Positions 7,639 to 16,028 of a stretch of DNA of 38,740 nucleotides are shown in pieces. Source of the DNA: Sporosarcina sp. (GTDB taxonomy: Bacteria > Bacillota > Bacilli > Bacillales_A > Planococcaceae); NCBI GenBank assembly GCA_026169375.1, contig JAPFCR010000041.1:1-38740 (forward strand). The letters are read 5' to 3'. The position numbers and the translations under genes are program-made. The stretch's first letter is position 1, and every line of letters begins with the position of its first letter. The notes under the pieces are model-generated. The model worked only from the letters and a program-made list of their open reading frames with translations, was not told the origin of the DNA and searched no databases.

Positions 7639-8949
7639 TTGAAAGAAATAACAGACTATTTACATCCTTTCCATACTTTCATTGTTGAGCAAGTTTCCGT
7701 AGGGGTTCATGCGATTAATCAGCAAGGGAAAACCATTATTTACAATAACAAAATGAAACAGATTGAAGGACTTGCATTAGAAGATATTCAAGATCGTTCA
7801 ATCGTTGAACTATTTAACTTCGACCAAGAAGAAAGCACTTTGTTGAAAGTATTACAAAGTGGGAAATCATTATTAAACGTGAAACAAACGTATTGGAATC
7901 GAAATGGCATTCAAATCACTACCATCAATGATACTTATCCAATTCTGGAAAATGAAAAACTAATTGGCGCGGTAGAATTTGCACGTGACATTACCGCTTT
8001 AGAAAACTTAATTCAACAACCTCTTCACCAAAACAATGAACTCGCTGTGTTCAATCAATTAGTCGCCGCATCTCAAGCTATGAAAACAGTCATTGCAACG
8101 GCTAAAAAGGCAGCGGAAGCAAAACTACCTGTTTTATTAATAGGGGAAGCGGGCACTGGAAAAGATGTTCTTGCACAATGTATCCATAGCGCATTGCCTT
8201 CATCTAATGAACGTTTCTATACACTCCATTGTCAAAACGCGGATACACTCGATATTAACCAGTTAAATGAGATGGCCATGGGCGATTCTTCGGATACGCT
8301 TTTTTGTGAGCGAATCGATTTACTGCCAATCCGCCTTCAACAAAAGTTGCTGATGATTTTGTCGAAAAAAACAAATCAAGACATTCAATTTATCGCAAGT
8401 ATTGGAGAAGATCCTGTTGAGTTAATCGCGGCAGGCGTGTTATTAAAGGAACTCTATTATTTCTTCGCATCGTTTACGATTCAAATTCCGCCGCTTCGAA
8501 AAAGAAAAAAAGACATTCTACCATTTGTGACTGCATATTTGGAGAAAAGAAATGAGCGTTTTAAAAGCAGTTTAGAAGGGTTAATGCCTGAAGTAAAAGA
8601 GCTTTTCAATCATTATGAGTGGCCAGGGAATCTACGAGAATTAGAGTTTCTACTCGATGAAATCACCTCACTTTCGACAACTGAAACAATGATTACGTAT
8701 GAGATGCTTCCTCTCCACTTTAGGTTAAAAAACGGAGAGTTGATGGAAGACGCAGTGAGTCCCGAAAACTTTATTGTCCAGAGAGATAAAAATTTACTTT
8801 CACTCGATCAATACTTAAGAGAAGCGGAAGTTTATTATGTAGAAAAAGCTTTGAAGTTACACAGAGGAAATATTACTAAAACTGCCGAAGCACTCGGAAT
8901 GAGCCGGCAGAGTTTACAATATAGATTGCGGAAGTTGAGTCTTTCCTAA
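7639..8949 (+). CDS. rocR: RocR-like PAS/AAA+/Fis regulator with degenerate ATPase domain
   Basis: A 436-residue protein divergent from rocA and built like the sigma-54 activator RocR. It has a PAS-like sensor (about 10-120), a central AAA+ domain and a C-terminal Fis-type helix-turn-helix (about 410-433, NITKTAEALGMSRQSLQYR). Walker A is intact (GEAGTGKD, 169-176) and WPGNLRELE (328-336) is present. The GAFTGA loop that contacts sigma-54 is absent, with only about 14 residues replacing the usual 30 or so. Walker B reads TLFCERID instead of TLFLDEIG, and the arginine-finger segment reads GVLLKELYYFF in place of GxFRxDLYYRL. The frame is continuous, so this is divergence, not a frameshift. TTG at 7639 is chosen because AGGCGGTG lies six bases upstream; GTG at 7630 is the alternative. 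It probably still regulates roc genes, but not as a conventional sigma-54 activator. Confidence 0.85.
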   Translation: MKEITDYLHPFHTFIVEQVSVGVHAINQQGKTIIYNNKMKQIEGLALEDIQDRSIVELFNFDQEESTLLKVLQSGKSLLNVKQTYWNRNGIQITTINDTYPILENEKLIGAVEFARDITALENLIQQPLHQNNELAVFNQLVAASQAMKTVIATAKKAAEAKLPVLLIGEAGTGKDVLAQCIHSALPSSNERFYTLHCQNADTLDINQLNEMAMGDSSDTLFCERIDLLPIRLQQKLLMILSKKTNQDIQFIASIGEDPVELIAAGVLLKELYYFFASFTIQIPPLRKRKKDILPFVTAYLEKRNERFKSSLEGLMPEVKELFNHYEWPGNLRELEFLLDEITSLSTTETMITYEMLPLHFRLKNGELMEDAVSPENFIVQRDKNLLSLDQYLREAEVYYVEKALKLHRGNITKTAEALGMSRQSLQYRLRKLSLS

Positions 8950-8966
8950 CTAAAATCATGCAAAAT

Positions 8967-9007
8967 AAAAAGCGAGAGAAGCTTGTCCGCCTCCTCGCTT
9001 TTTGTTT
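8967..9007. terminator. Bidirectional terminator between rocR and yugI
   Basis: AAAAAGCGAG and CTCGCTTTTT form a 10-bp stem around a 17-base loop, with T-rich tails on both strands. It serves the convergent rocR and yugI genes. Confidence 0.85.
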
Positions 9008-9021
9008 TGCTGAAAATGAAC

Positions 9022-9390
9022 TTATTGTCCGGATTGATCAATCCAGTCTTGGAGTTTTTCTTTTAACGAACTGAACCCCTCCGCGTCACGTTCTTTCACA
9101 TGTGCTTGTAACGATTTCTTCATATACTCATTTTTTCTTGTAGGTGGTTCTTGCAGTGCACGAATCGATAAGCTTATTTTCTTCTCTTCTGCATCGATTT
9201 CAAGAACTTTTACCTCTACTTCATCACCGACTGAAATATAATCATGAATATCTTTTACGAATCCGTACGTAATTTCAGAAATGTGCACCAATCCTTGAGT
9301 TTGTTCGTCTAACGCGACAAAAGCTCCGTATGGTTGAATGCCCGTTACTTTTCCGGTGAGCTTCTCTCCAGTTTCGTATTTTTTTACCAT
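9022..9390 (-). CDS. yugI: S1-domain RNA-binding protein (general stress protein 13)
   Basis: A 122-residue protein with one S1 domain (about 7-76). It contains the family motifs GKVTGIQPYGAFVAL, GLVHISEI and VKVLEIDAEEKKISLSIRAL, then a charged C-terminal extension. It matches YugI/GSP13 of B. subtilis, a ribosome-associated stress protein. GGGAG lies about nine bases before the ATG. It has its own extended -10 promoter at 9442-9470. Confidence 0.93.
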   Translation of the reverse strand: MVKKYETGEKLTGKVTGIQPYGAFVALDEQTQGLVHISEITYGFVKDIHDYISVGDEVEVKVLEIDAEEKKISLSIRALQEPPTRKNEYMKKSLQAHVKERDAEGFSSLKEKLQDWIDQSGQ

Positions 9391-9441
9391 TTGGAACAGC
9401 TCCCACTCTATATATATCGTATCTACCTAAAGGTCATCTTA

Positions 9442-9470
9442 ATTATAACATGATTTAGAATGTTGAGCAA
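9442..9470 (-). promoter_or_regulatory. yugI extended -10 promoter
   Basis: On the minus strand TGTTATAAT forms a consensus extended -10 (TATAAT at 9442-9447), with a weak TTGCTC 17 bp upstream (9465-9470). Confidence 0.7.
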
Positions 9471-9617
9471 AACAAGCAAGGCGAAATTCAACTTTAATGA
9501 TACGCTATCAAGTCCTGACTCACTCCAATTTTCATCCCCGTTTTAACTATAATTAATACTGCGATCAGGCAATAACCTCATGCTTGTATATTCCTATGTT
9601 AGTCAATGGCACCGAAC
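9471..9617. other. Intergenic DNA upstream of the first repeat copy
   Basis: A/T-rich sequence without an open frame, RNA gene or clear promoter that I can recognise. Confidence 0.35.
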
Positions 9618-9837
9618 AAAGTGAAATCTCAATCAGTGGAGGTTTTCTTCATCCTCCACTGATTGAGGAGGAACACAAGCTAAGTGCTTCACATCCCTCG
9701 ACAACGCTTGTGTGACCAACGTCATGTTGGCTTCACCAATCCCGTTTTCACGGGCAGTTGAGCTACCACCTATCTTTATCGCTTTTGTCTAAATCTTGAT
9801 CTGGAAGTCTTGCTGTCCGTTAATGCGAGATAAATCC
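9618..9837 (+). repeat. Intergenic hairpin-rich repeat element, copy 1
   Basis: A 220-bp element related along its whole length to 17257-17516. Both copies begin AAAGTGAAATCTCAATCAGT, contain CCAACGTCATGTTGG and end TTAATGCG(A/G)GATAAATCC. This copy has a perfect 15-bp stem of CTCAATCAGTGGAGG and its complement around a 10-base loop (9629-9668). It also has a CACAAGC/GCTTGTG stem, CCAAC/GTTGG and CCCG/CGGG hairpins. No protein frame is present. An intrinsic terminator follows immediately. The orientation is arbitrary. Confidence 0.85.
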
Positions 9838-9868
9838 TTTCACTTTACTAAGAAAGGATGTATTTTTT
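9834..9868 (+). terminator. Terminator abutting repeat copy 1
   Basis: ATCCTTTC (9834-9841) and GAAAGGAT (9852-9859) pair perfectly and are followed by TATTTTTTAT. The first bases overlap the end of the repeat. Confidence 0.75.
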
Positions 9869-10031
9869 ATTAAATTCATGTACAATAAAATGATGTTTAC
9901 TTCACCTCACTGTTTATTGAGAAAGGTGATGTGCATATTTTTAATCCTAGATTTAAGGATAAACTTTTGTTTCTTAAAATATAAACGCAATTATAGATTG
10001 TGAATTGCTTTAAAGAAAGAGTGATTATTTT
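9869..10031 (+). other. Upstream region of the NSS transporter gene
   Basis: This holds an ATCCT/AGGAT mini-hairpin (about 9943-9959) and a weak SD (AAGAGTG) before the ATG. No convincing -35/-10 pair is seen. Confidence 0.35.
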
Positions 10032-11360
10032 ATGGCACCACGTGAACAGTGGGCATCAAAATTGGGGTTCATCCTCGCTGCTGCGGGTAGTGCAATTGGA
10101 CTCGGAGCCATTTGGAAATTTCCTTATATGGCAGGGACGAATGGTGGAAGTGTTTTTGTTTTGTTATTCATCATTAGTACCATTGCAATTGGACTTCCTA
10201 TTTTATTAGCTGAATTTATTATCGGACGGATGGGACAAGCCGATGCCGTCACGATTTTTGAGCGGTTCGGAAAAAGCAAATGGTGGAAAGGTATTGCCTG
10301 GCTCGGTTTCGCTTTCGGCTTTATCGTTTTATCGTTTTATAGTGTTGTAGGTGGCTGGATTTTATCTTATTTAGTAAGGGCATTCACCGGAAAGCTTGCA
10401 GTTCAAGATCACGGTGAATTATTCGCTTCTATTACATCTAATCCTGTGGAAGTATTGTTTGCACAGTTTGTCTTTATGTTTTTAACTGTGTGGATTGTCC
10501 AAGGAGGCATTAAAGGCGGGATTGAGCGTGCAAGTAAATGGATGATGCCTTTGCTATTCGTCTTCTTCATCTTACTAGCGATTCGATCGTTAACGCTTGA
10601 TGGTGCGATGGAAGGTGTTCGATTTTTATTTGTTCCTGATTGGTCTTTATTAACCGGAAGTACGTTTTTACTTGCATTAGGTCAAGCTTTCTTTTCGCTA
10701 AGCGTTGGTGTTACAGCAATGATGACGTATGCTTCTTACTTATCAAAAGAAGAGAAGCTCGGGCAGTCTGCGATTAGCGTTTCAATATTAAATATTGTTA
10801 TTTCAATTTTAGCGGGACTTGTCATTTTCCCAGCAGTGTTTGCACTTGGCGGCTCTCCTGCTGAAGGACCGGGACTCATTTTTGTGATTTTGCCTGCGAT
10901 CTTTGAACAAATGCCGTTTGGAACGTTTTTTATGGTACTCTTTTTCATATTAATGCTTTTCGCAACTTTAACTTCTGCGATTGCATTGCTTGAAATTGTT
11001 ATTTCTACTGGGATTCGGACGCGTTATGATCGACGTCGCCGTGCTTCATGGGTGTTCGGTAGTATGATTTTCATCATCGGGCTACCAAGTGCTTTGTCAT
11101 TCGGGATTTTAGAAGACTTTTCAATTTTTGGGAATTCTTTCTTCGACTTTGCTGATATTATAACAAGTCGTATCGGAATGCCGATTGGTGCTTTATTTAT
11201 TTCGTTATTTGCAGGATTTATCTTAACGAATGCGCAAACTTCTAAAGAGTTAGCCGTTCCAAAACCAATTCATGCCTTGTGGAAATTCCTTGTTCGTTTC
11301 CTTGTTCCTATTGCGATTGTCGTGATTTTCGCCGCATGGATTTTTGAATCGATTTTCTAA
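10032..11360 (+). CDS. Neurotransmitter:sodium symporter (NSS/SNF) family transporter
   Basis: A 442-residue membrane protein with about eleven helices. The N-terminus reads GFILAAAGSAIGLGAIWKFPYMAGTNGG, the hallmark TM1 of NSS proteins, whose unwound GSAIGLG segment binds sodium and substrate. The family, which includes LeuT and MhsT, imports amino acids with Na+. The exact substrate is not predictable here; B. subtilis YocR/YhdH are comparable in length. It stands alone between the repeat element and a strong terminator. Import of an amino acid would fit the nearby catabolic genes, but that link is not shown by the sequence. Confidence 0.9.
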   Translation: MAPREQWASKLGFILAAAGSAIGLGAIWKFPYMAGTNGGSVFVLLFIISTIAIGLPILLAEFIIGRMGQADAVTIFERFGKSKWWKGIAWLGFAFGFIVLSFYSVVGGWILSYLVRAFTGKLAVQDHGELFASITSNPVEVLFAQFVFMFLTVWIVQGGIKGGIERASKWMMPLLFVFFILLAIRSLTLDGAMEGVRFLFVPDWSLLTGSTFLLALGQAFFSLSVGVTAMMTYASYLSKEEKLGQSAISVSILNIVISILAGLVIFPAVFALGGSPAEGPGLIFVILPAIFEQMPFGTFFMVLFFILMLFATLTSAIALLEIVISTGIRTRYDRRRRASWVFGSMIFIIGLPSALSFGILEDFSIFGNSFFDFADIITSRIGMPIGALFISLFAGFILTNAQTSKELAVPKPIHALWKFLVRFLVPIAIVVIFAAWIFESIF

Positions 11361-11372
11361 ATATAAAAAATG

Positions 11373-11416
11373 AAAACCTCCTAACGCAAAACTTTCACAT
11401 GCGTTAGGAGGTTTTT
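11373..11416. terminator. Bidirectional terminator between the NSS gene and the chemoreceptor gene
   Basis: A 16-bp stem AAAACCTCCTAACGCA / TGCGTTAGGAGGTTTT with an 11-base loop and T-rich flanks on both strands. It lies directly against the chemoreceptor stop codon. Confidence 0.9.
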
Positions 11417-13123
11417 TCATGAAGGATCGGGTTCTTTATTTTCTTCAATTGCAAATTGGTTGACCGACGTTTCTAATTCCGTTGCAAGTTGTGAAAGTTC
11501 TTTTGCTCCTGTATCGATTGTTTCAACTTGGAAGGATGTCTGTTCTACTGAAGCGGTTGTTTCTTGAACGCCTGCGGCCGATTGTTCCGCAATGGATGCA
11601 ACTTCCGACACCCCTGTCGTTAATTGTTCACCAATCTCCTCCATATGATCAAGTGTCCCAGACATATCTGTCGTTAGGCGCGTCATATTCGTCACAAGAT
11701 GTGTAATGTCTTCAAATACAGTTTGCGTTTCAATGATTTTTTCTTTTCCGTCAGTAACAGTTGTATAGCCATTTTCTAAAGCTTTCACTGCAGTCGATGA
11801 CCCTGTTTGGACACGGTCTACTATTGCTGTAATTTCACTGACTGAATTCGCTACTTGTTCTGCAAGTTTCCTTACTTCATCTGCAACAACTGCAAATCCT
11901 TTTCCTTGTTCCCCTGCTCTTGCCGCTTCAATTGCTGCGTTTAAAGCGAGTAAATTCGTCTGTTCTGCAATTTCGCTAATTACAACAACGAGTTCAGAGA
12001 TTTCTTTTGTTTGGCTATCTAATTCTTGAATTTGTTCGACTGAATGATGAACGACTTGATAGATTTCATTCATCTGTTCTACGGAGCTCGCCATCATCTC
12101 ATTGCCATCTTCTGTTCGACTTAACACTTGTGTAGCTGCTCCTGCAACTTTATTCCCAGCTTGATTGGCTTGTTGGACATCTTCAAAGAATTCTCCAACC
12201 ATTTCAGCCATATTAGATGCCGTATTTGCTTGTGCTTCTGAACCTGCAGCTAATTGTTCCATCGTTGCAGCAATTTGGTTAGATGAATCACTGACAGTTC
12301 CTGTTGCATTTAATAACTTTTCACTACTATCGTTTAATTTTCTTGATATATCTAGCGTTCCGTATAATGTTTCTTGAAATCTTTCACGCATTGTATTGAT
12401 GGAGTGCACTTGTTGTCCAACTTCATCTCGCCGTTTTATTTCAAGCGGCTCGTCATTTAAAATTCCTTCTGACATTCGACCCATGCGTTCTGAAACAGCT
12501 ACTACAGGTCTTGATATACTTCTTGCCATAAAGTAACTAATCACAAGTCCAGCTAAAATAACAACAATCGCAATGGTTAAATTCATTAAAGCTGTAGCTC
12601 TTCCTTGTTCCGCTCGTTCGATTCCTGCAGCTAACATTTCATCTTGTCTTTCACTAGCTGCTAAATCAAATTCTTCCATCAATTCATTTGCTAACGGCTC
12701 TGCAATTTCACTATCAATTCGCAATGCTTCTGCTTCGTTTCCTGATTGAATTGCTGGAAATAATTGCTCTGTTACAACTTCTCGCCATTCTATGCTTTTA
12801 GTCACCATTTGTCGTGCTTGTTCATTGTCTACTCTATTTAATAGATCTTCTTGTAAATCAATGCTTGCTTCTGTTAATTCATTAAATTCAGTTATATATG
12901 TATTGTCTTCCGTTAGCATATAACCACGTGACAATGCTATTCTTTCTGCAATATTGAAAGCTAACCTTGAATCTGTTATTAAAACCGGCAATTGTTCTTC
13001 TGAAATGTCTTCTGAGTGTTTCACTAAACCATTAATACCGAAAACACTACTTCCACTCAATATAATGACTAATAAAATAATAATCCCAAAACCAAGCGTG
13101 ATTTGTGCACGTAAGGTTTTCAT
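11417..13123 (-). CDS. Methyl-accepting chemotaxis protein
   Basis: A 568-residue transmembrane chemoreceptor. TM1 (about 7-29) and TM2 (about 180-199) flank an extracellular four-helix-bundle type sensor rich in acidic residues. A HAMP domain (about 200-255) and a long methyl-accepting coiled coil follow. The signalling tip contains [21 protein letters not shown] and [16 protein letters not shown], the conserved CheA/CheW-binding hairpin. The ligand is unknown. GGAGGAG lies six bases before the ATG. No chemotaxis partner genes are near, so it is an orphan receptor locus. No clear sigma-D promoter could be picked out upstream. Confidence 0.93.
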   Translation of the reverse strand: MKTLRAQITLGFGIIILLVIILSGSSVFGINGLVKHSEDISEEQLPVLITDSRLAFNIAERIALSRGYMLTEDNTYITEFNELTEASIDLQEDLLNRVDNEQARQMVTKSIEWREVVTEQLFPAIQSGNEAEALRIDSEIAEPLANELMEEFDLAASERQDEMLAAGIERAEQGRATALMNLTIAIVVILAGLVISYFMARSISRPVVAVSERMGRMSEGILNDEPLEIKRRDEVGQQVHSINTMRERFQETLYGTLDISRKLNDSSEKLLNATGTVSDSSNQIAATMEQLAAGSEAQANTASNMAEMVGEFFEDVQQANQAGNKVAGAATQVLSRTEDGNEMMASSVEQMNEIYQVVHHSVEQIQELDSQTKEISELVVVISEIAEQTNLLALNAAIEAARAGEQGKGFAVVADEVRKLAEQVANSVSEITAIVDRVQTGSSTAVKALENGYTTVTDGKEKIIETQTVFEDITHLVTNMTRLTTDMSGTLDHMEEIGEQLTTGVSEVASIAEQSAAGVQETTASVEQTSFQVETIDTGAKELSQLATELETSVNQFAIEENKEPDPS

Positions 13124-13226
13124 AAGTTCTCCTCCCTCTATAAATACAATAAAACTTAAATCGTTTATCTACTACCCTATAATAAAATTATCAAACAATT
13201 ACCTAGTTTTATTTGCTTTTATTAAA

Positions 13227-13262
13227 AAAAGACATGTCGCATTTAAATCGCACATGTCTTTT
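13227..13262 (-). terminator. yugE terminator
   Basis: AAAAGACATGT and ACATGTCTTTT form an 11-bp stem with a 14-base loop. On the minus strand it ends in a T7 run, stopping yugE transcription ahead of the chemoreceptor promoter. Confidence 0.8.
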
Positions 13263-13301
13263 ATAAAATATATTTTTTAAGTCATTGAGTAACAAATAGA
13301 T

Positions 13302-13562
13302 TCAAACGATTGACAACGCCTCATATTTAATCGCCAATAATTTATAAGAAATTTGAACACATTCTTCAATTGGAATCCATATTTCAAAAGAATGTTCATA
13401 AATCTCACGAATTTTTTTAGCTAAATCTACTGGATGATCAAATTGGTGTAAGGCTTCTACAACATTTGTGATTTCTTCGTCATATACAGCTGTTCCTTTG
13501 TGAAAAGGATCCCAATTTCTTAACACTGTTATCGCTTTTTTATCTATTTTTTTAGTATTCAT
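13302..13562 (-). CDS. yugE: YugE, DUF1871 family protein
   Basis: An 86-residue soluble protein of unknown function resembling DUF1871 proteins such as B. subtilis YugE, also 86 residues. It has the segment VLRNWDPFHKG and an aromatic/acidic C-terminal half. The ATG at 13562 is favoured over the GTG three codons upstream because AAGGTG lies six bases before it. It is divergent from patB, as in B. subtilis where the two are neighbours. No catalytic motif is visible. Confidence 0.8.
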   Translation of the reverse strand: MNTKKIDKKAITVLRNWDPFHKGTAVYDEEITNVVEALHQFDHPVDLAKKIREIYEHSFEIWIPIEECVQISYKLLAIKYEALSIV

Positions 13563-13635
13563 TTTATTCACCTTACTTTTATTTCAATAACTATATGATA
13601 GCATAAGAGATGAAATAGAAAAGGGGGAAGACTTT

Positions 13636-14808
13636 ATGAGTGAGTTTGAAAAAGTGATTAATAGAAAAGATACGCGTTCTATCAAATGGGATTTTATAGG
13701 AGAAACATATGGCATTGAAGAAACAGATGATATCTTGCCGATGTGGATTGCAGATATGGATTTCAGAGCACCGGAAGTTGTCATTGAAGCAATGAGAGAA
13801 CAACTTGATCACGGCGTGTTTGGATATTCCTACATGTGTGAAGCGTGTAAAGATGCTGTTCGGGGATGGTTAAAAGAACGTCACGCATGGCAAACAGAAA
13901 ATGAATGGATGTTATTTCATCACGGGGTCGTGCCGGCAATCGCTTCTGTGATTGAAACTTTTACGACCAGTGAGGATGCCATTTTAGTGACCCCACCTGT
14001 TTATCCGCCATTCTTCCAAGTAGCTGGCCATATGGAAAGAGAAGTGGTTACTTGTGAAATGATTGAAAATGATGGGGTTTATTCGATTGATTTTGAAAAA
14101 TTCGAAAAAGCATTACAACAAAACGTAAAACTGTTCGTCCTTTGTCATCCACATAATCCTGGGGGAATTGTTTGGCAAAGAGAAGAACTTGAAAAAATTA
14201 TTGAACTATGCGCAAAACATGGTGTGCTTATTTTGTCAGATGAGATTCATGCTGATCTCGTTTTTCAGAATAATAAGCATATACCGATTGCTTCCATTGC
14301 TGGTGATGAAGAAAAGCACATCATCACTTGTGTTGCACCAACAAAAACGTTCAATTTAGCTGGCGTACAAGCAGCGATTATGATTGCATCTGATGAAGAT
14401 ATCCGCGAAAAGTTAAACCGACACGCTGCAGCGCATGGACAAATGAATTTAAGTCCTTTTGCAGCAGCCGCACTCAAAGCTGCCTATGAAGAAGGCGGAC
14501 CTTGGCTTGATGAATTGTTAACAATTGTCTCAAATAATATGGACTATGTTATCGGACAATTCAAAGAACATCTACCGAAAATCCAGGTCAGAAAACCCGA
14601 TGCGACTTATTTACTTTGGATTGATTACCGCGGGACTGGTTTATCGGAAGATGAGATGATGGACAATTTATTAAACAAAGGTCGTCTAGCACTAGAACCT
14701 GGTAGTAAATACGGGGAAGCAGGAATAGGTTTCTTGCGCATGAATGTTGCTTGCCCGCCTACGCTTGTAGAAGACGGTGTAGCTCGTTTCATTAAAGCGC
14801 TTGCTTAA
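13636..14808 (+). CDS. patB: PatB/MalY-type cystathionine beta-lyase (C-S lyase)
   Basis: A 390-residue fold-type I PLP enzyme. PLP contacts are N174 (HPHNPGG), D202 (SDEIHADL) and K237 (APTKTFNLAG). IADMDF (38-43) near the N-terminus and SDEIHADLV are typical of MalY/PatB C-S lyases, which split cystathionine to homocysteine, pyruvate and ammonia. SD AAAGGGGG lies seven to eight bases upstream. A transamination role is possible, since the B. subtilis gene was first named as an aminotransferase, but the motif set favours beta-lyase. Confidence 0.9.
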   Translation: MSEFEKVINRKDTRSIKWDFIGETYGIEETDDILPMWIADMDFRAPEVVIEAMREQLDHGVFGYSYMCEACKDAVRGWLKERHAWQTENEWMLFHHGVVPAIASVIETFTTSEDAILVTPPVYPPFFQVAGHMEREVVTCEMIENDGVYSIDFEKFEKALQQNVKLFVLCHPHNPGGIVWQREELEKIIELCAKHGVLILSDEIHADLVFQNNKHIPIASIAGDEEKHIITCVAPTKTFNLAGVQAAIMIASDEDIREKLNRHAAAHGQMNLSPFAAAALKAAYEEGGPWLDELLTIVSNNMDYVIGQFKEHLPKIQVRKPDATYLLWIDYRGTGLSEDEMMDNLLNKGRLALEPGSKYGEAGIGFLRMNVACPPTLVEDGVARFIKALA

Positions 14809-14821
14809 TTAAAGCATAATC

Positions 14822-14861
14822 AAAAGGCCATTCGATCAAATGAATCGAATGACCTTTTTTG
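14822..14861. terminator. Terminator between patB and the next convergent gene
   Basis: The AAAAGG-(C)-CATTCGAT and ATCGAATG-(A)-CCTTTTTT arms form a long stem with one mismatch and a 7-base loop. T tracts lie on both strands. Confidence 0.85.
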
Positions 14862-14874
14862 AATATAGAGCAAG

Positions 14875-15099
14875 TTATTGTATTGTCTCGTTCTTTCCCG
14901 CTTCTCTTTCAGCTTGGCGCTCACGCATAATTTTCTCTTCTAATTCTTTTGTCTCTGCTTCTTGTTTTGCAGAGTTTTTACGAAACCACATAAAAGCAAG
15001 AATACATAAGATCATAAAAGCCGTGAATGAAAATGCCGCTGGAATATATTCAGTCTTGTCTTCTGGAAAGTAAAGGAACGGCATTAATATAGCGTTCAT
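14875..15099 (-). CDS. Small single-pass membrane protein of unknown function
   Basis: A 74-residue protein with an outside N-terminal segment (FLYFPEDKTEYIPA), one membrane helix (about 20-38) and a C-terminal, highly charged Lys/Glu/Arg helix (about 40-70) likely to be a short coiled coil. GAGGAAGTG lies seven bases before the ATG, so it is well supported as a gene. I do not recognise a family. It sits between patB and a secreted cyclophilin in the same direction as the latter, 36 bp downstream of it, so the two may be co-transcribed. Confidence 0.7.
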   Translation of the reverse strand: MNAILMPFLYFPEDKTEYIPAAFSFTAFMILCILAFMWFRKNSAKQEAETKELEEKIMRERQAEREAGKNETIQ

Positions 15100-15135
15100 T
15101 TACGTACACTTCCTCACTTTAAGTATTTCACAGAC

Positions 15136-15897
15136 TTATTTTTGTAAGATTTCAATTGACTCAATGACAACGTCTTCTACTGGCTTATCTTGTGCACCTT
15201 TTTCAACTTTTGCAATTGCATCAACGATATCCATACCCTCAATTACTTGACCGAATACAGTGTGCTTTTGGTCAAGATGTGGTGTACCGCCGTTTGCTTC
15301 ATATGCATCAGCGATTTCTGCTGGCCAACCGCCATCTTTCATTTGTTTAGCGCTTGCTGGTGCTTGGCTATTTTGAACGATGAAGAACTGACTTCCGTTT
15401 GTTCCTGGTCCAGCGTTTGCCATTGAAAGTGCACCTCGAAGGTTAAATAATTCCATTGAGAATTCGTCTTCAAATGTTCCGCCGAAAACACTTTCTCCAC
15501 CCATTCCTGTTCCAGTTGGGTCTCCACCTTGAATCATAAAGTCTTCAATAATACGGTGGAAAATGATGCCGTCATAATAGCCATTTTCCGCATGTGTTAA
15601 AAAGTTTTCTACTGTTTTTGGTGCTTGTTCAGGGAATAATTTAATTTTAATCGCACCATGATTCGTATTCATCACAACAAGTGCTTCATTTGCTGCGACT
15701 TCTGTTGATAATTGTGGGTACATATTTGTTTCCTCCTCTTGATTTTCGGTTTGTTCTTTTTCTTCCGGGCTTGTACTTTGTGGTGTTTCTTCGTTTTCGA
15801 GCGTTTTATTTTCTAGCTCTGAACTTTCACTTTGCCCACAAGCTGCCAGCCCACCTACTAATAGTACAGTTATTAGCAAGAGAAATAGTTTTCTCAT
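15136..15897 (-). CDS. Lipoprotein peptidyl-prolyl cis-trans isomerase (cyclophilin type)
   Basis: A 253-residue precursor. The signal peptide ends in the lipobox LAAC, with C20 the lipidated residue. An acidic, Glu/Ser/Thr-rich linker (about 21-60) leads to a cyclophilin domain. Active-site motifs [15 protein letters not shown] and [11 protein letters not shown] are intact, so catalysis of Xaa-Pro isomerisation is expected. The anchor puts it on the outer face of the membrane, where it would help fold exported proteins. B. subtilis PpiB is a cytoplasmic cyclophilin, so this surface form is a different arrangement. A short membrane protein follows in the same direction. Confidence 0.93.
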   Translation of the reverse strand: MRKLFLLLITVLLVGGLAACGQSESSELENKTLENEETPQSTSPEEKEQTENQEEETNMYPQLSTEVAANEALVVMNTNHGAIKIKLFPEQAPKTVENFLTHAENGYYDGIIFHRIIEDFMIQGGDPTGTGMGGESVFGGTFEDEFSMELFNLRGALSMANAGPGTNGSQFFIVQNSQAPASAKQMKDGGWPAEIADAYEANGGTPHLDQKHTVFGQVIEGMDIVDAIAKVEKGAQDKPVEDVVIESIEILQK

Positions 15898-16028
15898 AGT
15901 TCTTCACCATCTGTTACTTTACCACATCACATTCATAATTTCGACGATAAGGCATGTTACTTCCTTCGGGACTCGAACTGTTTTATACTAATAGGAGTTG
16001 TCATACACAGAAAGAGGGTTTTTTGGGA

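Noticed and set aside
9618..9837. Remnant of a transposase gene in repeat copy 1
   Set aside because: No translated segment resembling a transposase was recognised on either strand, so the element is reported only as a structured repeat.
11417..13123. Sigma-D promoter for the chemoreceptor gene
   Set aside because: No TAAA-N15-GCCGATAT-like sequence could be placed in the 180 bp upstream. The promoter type is left open.
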